Assembly: GCA_017307855.1 (NCBI GenBank)
Contig: JAFKGD010000010.1
Location: forward strand, 62,001 to 126,000
Direction of reading: 5' to 3'
Source of the DNA: Burkholderiales bacterium
GTDB taxonomy: Bacteria; Pseudomonadota; Gammaproteobacteria; Burkholderiales; Burkholderiaceae_C
Length of the DNA stretch: 64,000 nucleotides
Each line of letters begins with the position of its first letter. Position 1 is the stretch's first letter. The position numbers and the translations under genes are program-made. The notes beneath the pieces are model-generated. The model had not been told where the DNA came from. It saw nothing but the letters and a program-made list of their open reading frames with translations, and ran no database searches. This document shows, piece by piece, positions 60,504 to 64,000 of the stretch.

Positions 60504-61727
60504 TCATGCGCCGAGGTAATCCGACATCGCCAGCACCGACTCCGCCACGTCCACCAGCTTGCGGTTCTGGCTCATCGCCGTCTGCCGCAGCATGGCGTAG
60601 GCGTCTGCCTCGCTGAGCTTGCGCGAGGCCATCAGCAGGCCTTTCGCGCGTTCGATGACCTTGCGCTCGTTGAGCGCGGCGCGCACGGTCTCCAGTTCGT
60701 CGCCCATGGATTGCAGTCGGCGAGATTGCTCCTGCACCATGCCGAGAACCGAGCGCTCGAGGTGCGGCGTGATCGGTGCAGGCGCCTCTGCGGCATCGGC
60801 CGCGCCGGCTTCGCGCGCCAGCGCCTGCAGCGTCGCCTGCTGGCTGCGCAACTCGGCACGGGCCTGCTCGATGCGCTGGCGGCACAGCGTGCGCAGTTGC
60901 TCGGCCAGAAACGCCTCGACGGATTGCATCGCATCGATGCGGTCGGTGCAGCAGTCATACCAGGTCTGGCTGAGCTCGGCATCGAGCGGCCCGTTGAGTC
61001 CGGCCACGCTGCCCAGGCGGCGCAGGCGCTCCAGCGTGGCGCGCGCCTCGGCGGGCTGGCTGTCGATCCAGGCCGCGCGCACGGACGCATCGGAGAAGTC
61101 GGAGAACACCTCGAAGCAGCGCTGCTGCGATTCGATCAGGTGTTGCCAGTGCGGCTGCAGGCCGGCGTCGGCGTGGCCCGAGGCGAACACGCCGGCCCCC
61201 AGCGCGCGCTCCTGCCCCGCGAACTCCTTTCCCTGCATGAAGTTGAAGAGGGCGACCAATGCGCGGGAGATCGCCGGGTCGGTGGCGCTGTCGGCCGCCT
61301 CGAACACCACGGCCAGCAGCCCCGCCACCAGCCGCACGAAGGCCGCCGTGCTGGCTTCGGGCGAAAGTGCCTGCGTGGTCACGCGCTGGCGCAGCGCGGG
61401 CAGGCCGTCCAGCGCATGCAGCACGACGGCGATGCGGCTGAACAGGCGCGCCCCGTTTCGTGCGCGGTGGGCGTCCGTGTCCAGCGCGGCGAATCGCACG
61501 CGAACGTGCTGCTCGAGTGCGGTGCAATCGCCGATCTGCGCCAGCCGCTGTCCGCCGAAGCGGCTGCCGCGCGAGGCGAGGTATACGTTGGACATGCCGC
61601 GCTCTTTCTGCAGGCCATGGATCAGGCGGCCGATCACGCTGACCAGTTCGCTGGTGAGGGCGAGGTGTTCGAGTTCGCCGATCTCGCACTGGCGGGCGGC
61701 GACGAGGAAGCTGAGGCCGGAAGTCAT
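60504..61727 (-). CDS. nasR: Nitrate- and nitrite-responsive antiterminator NasR
   Basis: A 407-residue two-domain RNA-binding regulator. The N-terminal helical NIT domain (about residues 25-300) includes [20 protein letters not shown], whose Arg matches the nitrate-contact region of Klebsiella NasR. The C-terminal ANTAR domain (about 340-405) has [40 protein letters not shown] and VAESVL. Ligand binding allows ANTAR to grip two-hairpin leader RNAs and block terminators. The leader at 60168-60267, immediately downstream on the same strand, is its obvious target. Confidence 0.95.
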   Translation of the reverse strand: MTSGLSFLVAARQCEIGELEHLALTSELVSVIGRLIHGLQKERGMSNVYLASRGSRFGGQRLAQIGDCTALEQHVRVRFAALDTDAHRARNGARLFSRIAVVLHALDGLPALRQRVTTQALSPEASTAAFVRLVAGLLAVVFEAADSATDPAISRALVALFNFMQGKEFAGQERALGAGVFASGHADAGLQPHWQHLIESQQRCFEVFSDFSDASVRAAWIDSQPAEARATLERLRRLGSVAGLNGPLDAELSQTWYDCCTDRIDAMQSVEAFLAEQLRTLCRQRIEQARAELRSQQATLQALAREAGAADAAEAPAPITPHLERSVLGMVQEQSRRLQSMGDELETVRAALNERKVIERAKGLLMASRKLSEADAYAMLRQTAMSQNRKLVDVAESVLAMSDYLGA

Positions 61728-61808
61728 CGGGAGCGGGGCACGTCTGCCGGGGCGGCAGCAACATCCGTGCCGCGACGCGGGTCGGGCACCCCACTTAAAC
61801 TCGCAGCC

Positions 61809-62855
61809 ATGCTGGTGCTGGGATTCGAATCATCGTGCGACGAGACCGGGGTCGCGCTCGTGGAGCGCACGCCGGGCGACGCCAGGCCGCGCCTGCTGTC
61901 GCACGCGCTCTACAGCCAGGTGCGCATGCACGAGGCCTATGGCGGCGTCGTGCCCGAGTTGGCCAGCCGCGACCACATCCGCCGTGCCCTGCCGCTGGCC
62001 GACGAAGTGATGACCCAGGCCGGTCGCACGCTGGCCGATGTCGACGTGGTCGCCTTCACGCGCGGCCCGGGGCTGGCCGGTGCGCTGCTGGTCGGCGCGG
62101 GCGTGGCCTGCGCGCTGGGTGCGGCGCTCGACCGGCCGGTGCTGGGCGTGCACCACCTCGAAGGGCATCTGCTGTCGCCCTTCCTCTCGGCCGATCCGCC
62201 CGAGTTTCCGTTCGTCGCGCTGCTGGTGTCGGGCGGCCACACCCAGCTCATGCGGGTGGACGGGGTCGGGCGCTACGAACTGCTGGGTGAGACGATCGAC
62301 GACGCGGCCGGCGAGGCGTTCGACAAGTCGGCCAAGCTGCTGGGCCTGGGTTATCCGGGCGGGCCCGCGTTGTCGCGCCTGGCGGAGCAGGGCGATGCCG
62401 CTGCCTTCAAGCTGCCGCGGCCGCTGCTGCACAGCGGCGATCTCGACTTTTCCTTCGCGGGGCTGAAGACGGCGGTGCTCACGCAGGTGAAGAAGCTCGG
62501 CGACGGGCTCGATGCGCGGCGCGCCGACGTCGCGGCCAGCACCGAGGCCGCCATCGTCGACGTGCTGCTGGCCAAGTCGCTGGCGGCCCTCAAGGTCACC
62601 GGACTCCAGCGGCTGGTCGTGGCCGGTGGCGTGGGCGCCAACCGGCACCTGCGCATGCAGCTGGACGAAGCCTGCGCGCGCCGGGGCGTGCGCGTGCACT
62701 ACCCCGAACTGGCGCTGTGCACCGACAACGGCGCCATGATCGCCATGGCCGCCGCCATGCGCCTGCAGGCGGGCGTCGGGACGGCACGGCGCGACTACGC
62801 GTTCGACGTGCGGCCGCGCTGGCCGCTGGCCGAGCTGGCCGCCGACGCGGCCTGA
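61809..62855 (+). CDS. tsaD: tRNA threonylcarbamoyladenosine synthase TsaD
   Basis: A 348-residue universal protein that, with TsaB and TsaE, attaches threonylcarbamoyl to A37 of ANN-decoding tRNAs. The ASKHA fold shows [40 protein letters not shown] with the His ligands of [11 protein letters not shown] (metal His-x3-His), [16 protein letters not shown] and [20 protein letters not shown]-like [20 protein letters not shown]. It diverges from nasR over 81 bp and is followed by a terminator shared with hsp20. Confidence 0.96.
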   Translation: MLVLGFESSCDETGVALVERTPGDARPRLLSHALYSQVRMHEAYGGVVPELASRDHIRRALPLADEVMTQAGRTLADVDVVAFTRGPGLAGALLVGAGVACALGAALDRPVLGVHHLEGHLLSPFLSADPPEFPFVALLVSGGHTQLMRVDGVGRYELLGETIDDAAGEAFDKSAKLLGLGYPGGPALSRLAEQGDAAAFKLPRPLLHSGDLDFSFAGLKTAVLTQVKKLGDGLDARRADVAASTEAAIVDVLLAKSLAALKVTGLQRLVVAGGVGANRHLRMQLDEACARRGVRVHYPELALCTDNGAMIAMAAAMRLQAGVGTARRDYAFDVRPRWPLAELAADAA

Positions 62856-62872
62856 AGCCCGGCCGGCCGCGC

Positions 62873-62906
62873 AAAAAAAAGGCCGCACGCCCGGGGGCAT
62901 GCGGCC
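62873..62906 (-). terminator. Strong terminator after hsp20
   Basis: On the minus strand GGCCGCA / TGCGGCC with an inner GC extension is followed by eight T residues (62880-62873). It is the clearest intrinsic terminator in the window and probably also limits tsaD read-through in the other direction. Confidence 0.9.
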
Positions 62907-62952
62907 TGCAAGGGGGCGCGAGGGCCCCACGAGGAGTTTCGGGTAACCGGCC

Positions 62953-63330
62953 TTACTTGATGGCCAGCGTGGTGACGTTGGAAACCGGCACCTGCTTGGC
63001 CAGCCGGAGCGTCAGCACGCCGTTGTCCAGGCGCGCCTCGCTGGCCTGGGTGTCGATGGCCTGAGGCAGCTCGTAGGCCGCCTTGTACTGCCGGGGCGCT
63101 TCGGCCTTGGTGGCAACGCGCACCACAGCGCCTTCGATGCCGATGTCCAGCTGCTCACGGCTCACGCCGGGCACGTCGAGCGTGATGGTCCAGTGCGTGT
63201 CGTCCTGCTGCACGTTCGCGCCGGCGGCGAAGCCACCCAGCGCATCGGCGAAGAAGCGGTCGAAGCCGCGATCGAAGGAACGCAGCGAAGGGGTGTAGCC
63301 GCGGGTACGGAGAACGGGTGCGAAGAACAT
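62953..63330 (-). CDS. Hsp20/alpha-crystallin-family small heat-shock protein
   Basis: A 125-residue chaperone. A short N-terminal arm (MFFAPVLRTRGYTPSLRSFD, RFFADALGGF) precedes the alpha-crystallin beta-sandwich (DTHWTITLDVPGVSREQLDI, VVRVATKAEAPRQYKAAYEL) and ends LDNGVLTLRLAKQVPVSNVT. The C-terminal I-x-I/V anchor is weak. It holds unfolding proteins as oligomers without ATP. A sigma-32-like promoter lies 26-53 bp upstream of the ATG, and GGAG precedes the start. Confidence 0.93.
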   Translation of the reverse strand: MFFAPVLRTRGYTPSLRSFDRGFDRFFADALGGFAAGANVQQDDTHWTITLDVPGVSREQLDIGIEGAVVRVATKAEAPRQYKAAYELPQAIDTQASEARLDNGVLTLRLAKQVPVSNVTTLAIK

Positions 63331-63355
63331 GATGGAAGGCTCCTTGTGTCAGTCA

Positions 63356-63383
63356 ACGTGGGGCGCGAGGCACTTTGTGCAAC
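63356..63383 (-). promoter_or_regulatory. Candidate heat-shock (sigma-32) promoter of hsp20
   Basis: On the minus strand GTTGCAC (63383-63377) and CCCCACGT (63363-63356) are separated by 13 bp. The -10 block matches CCCCATNT at all but one fixed position; the -35 block matches CTTGAAA at four of seven. Position relative to the gene supports it. Confidence 0.6.
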
Positions 63384-63471
63384 ATCGCGTCCCGTACACT
63401 GCGCGGCTTTCGACCGTGATCGCCGCATGCCTCCAACATGCGCGCAAGCCGTTGTTTTTCAAGGGAAAAGT

Positions 63472-64000
63472 TTGTCTGAGAATTTTCGCCGCCGGCTCTT
63501 GAAATCACTCGCCGCAGCGCTATTTGTTCCGCCCCTCGCGCAGGCCCAGCCAGCCGGCGTGCCCATCAAGGTGGCGTTGATCGAAAGCCTCTCCGGGCCT
63601 GCCGGCAACACCGGTGAAGCCGTCTTCCGCAACCTGCACTGGGCCATGGAGCGCGTGAATGCGCGCGGCGGCATCGCATTGCCGGGCGGTGCCCGGCCGC
63701 TCACCCTGGTGCGCTACGACAGCAAGGGCCAGACTGAAGAGGCGCTATCGGTGCTTCGGGCGGCCATCGACGGTGGTGCCCGCTTCATCGCCCAGGGCAA
63801 CAGCTCGGCGGTGGCGTCGGGCCTGCTCGAGGCCATTGCCCGCCACAACGAACGCGACCCGGCGCGGCGCGTGGTGTTCCTCAATTACTCCGCGGTCGAT
63901 CCGCCGCTGACCAACGAGCGCTGCAATTTCTGGCATTTCCGCTTCGATGCCCATGCCGACATGCGCATGCGCGCGCTGATGAGCGTGCTGGGCGAGGACC
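63472..64000 (+). CDS. ABC transporter substrate-binding protein, LivK-like (cut by window end)
   Basis: The reading frame is open to the window end. A TTG start at 63472 with GGGAAA upstream gives SENFRRRLLKSLAAALFVPP, a signal peptide ending LAQAQPAG; an ATG at 63427 in frame has no ribosome site. The mature part, VPIKVALIESLSGPAGNTGE, VFRNLHWAMERVNARGGIAL, RFIAQGNSSAVASGLLEAIA and FLNYSAVDPPLTNERCNFWH, is the type I branched-chain amino-acid-type receptor (Peripla_BP_6). Related receptors in Burkholderiales bind amides, aromatic acids or amino acids; the remaining transporter genes would lie beyond the window. Confidence 0.85.
   Translation, partial: MSENFRRRLLKSLAAALFVPPLAQAQPAGVPIKVALIESLSGPAGNTGEAVFRNLHWAMERVNARGGIALPGGARPLTLVRYDSKGQTEEALSVLRAAIDGGARFIAQGNSSAVASGLLEAIARHNERDPARRVVFLNYSAVDPPLTNERCNFWHFRFDAHADMRMRALMSVLGED

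Noticed and set aside
60378-62855. An 825-codon plus-strand frame that ends with the tsaD sequence
   Set aside because: Its first half is antisense to nasR; high GC content opens such frames. TsaD begins at 61809 by homology.
1-64000. CRISPR arrays, tRNA, rRNA, insertion sequences or prophage genes
   Set aside because: No regularly spaced repeats, clover-leaf patterns, transposase-like proteins or phage structural proteins were found on either strand.

Overview
The window is a GC-rich, densely packed bacterial chromosome segment. It looks like a betaproteobacterium of the order Burkholderiales, most likely Comamonadaceae. The reasons are three stand-alone Bug-type periplasmic receptors, many LysR regulators, the rpsU-yqeY and darP/pmbA arrangements, and codon usage saturated with G/C at third positions. 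The family assignment is an inference; no rRNA gene is present to confirm it. No CRISPR array, tRNA, rRNA, insertion sequence or prophage gene was found.

Layout. 1-2.1 kb: an operon with a LytS/AlgZ-type histidine kinase and a response regulator cut by the window edge. 2.3-3.2 kb: uppP. 3.2-6.0 kb: a two-gene DNA-repair cassette (radical SAM protein plus UdgX fusion) under an excellent LexA box. 6.1-10.6 kb: a GntR regulator diverging from a catabolic cluster (polysaccharide deacetylase-like enzyme, Bug receptor, atypical SDR, medium-chain reductase). 10.6-15 kb: hydrolase, Anbu proteasome-like peptidase and mutS. 15-21.7 kb: a LysR regulator diverging from a flavodoxin-fold reductase, three small enzymes and an Rbs-type ABC importer. 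21.7-24.9 kb: LysR, a PrpF/GalD-type isomerase and a Bug receptor. 24.9-30.3 kb: a complete nickel/cobalt uptake operon (TonB receptor, NikK, NikL, NikM, NikQ, NikO with a His-rich tail). 30.6-33.1 kb: a twin-HTH LysR protein and a third Bug receptor. 33.1-34.5 kb: a YqjH/YqjI-like ferric reductase and PadR regulator with a perfect palindromic operator.

34.5-43.7 kb is mostly core metabolism: mscS, inositol monophosphatase, trmJ, cysE, mog, darP, pmbA, yqeY, rpsU and a BaiN-like flavoprotein. 44.0-47.8 kb is an iron-acquisition block (PepSY protein, TonB receptor, Fur box). 47.9-49.0 kb is a sterol-desaturase-like enzyme. 49.1-61.7 kb is a full nitrate assimilation locus: nasR, nrtA-nrtB-nrtD-type transporter, nirB, nirD, nasA, trpD2/ybiB and cobA for siroheme. 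The window ends with tsaD, hsp20 and the start of a branched-chain-amino-acid-type binding protein.

The nitrate locus reads as one circuit. A sigma-54-type promoter starts a leader carrying two hairpins with identical AACGGC hexaloops. The second hairpin is mutually exclusive with a strong terminator, and the adjacent NIT-ANTAR protein (NasR) is the expected antiterminator.

The most unusual signal is a family of five intergenic elements (35.85, 43.79, 43.93, 50.95 and 51.11 kb). Each has an outer stem and an inner hairpin that differ in sequence between copies but keep base pairing, around two nearly invariant unpaired boxes, one of which contains AAGGAGGA. Mismatches in the stems are wobble-compatible mainly on one strand, which suggests selection on an RNA structure.
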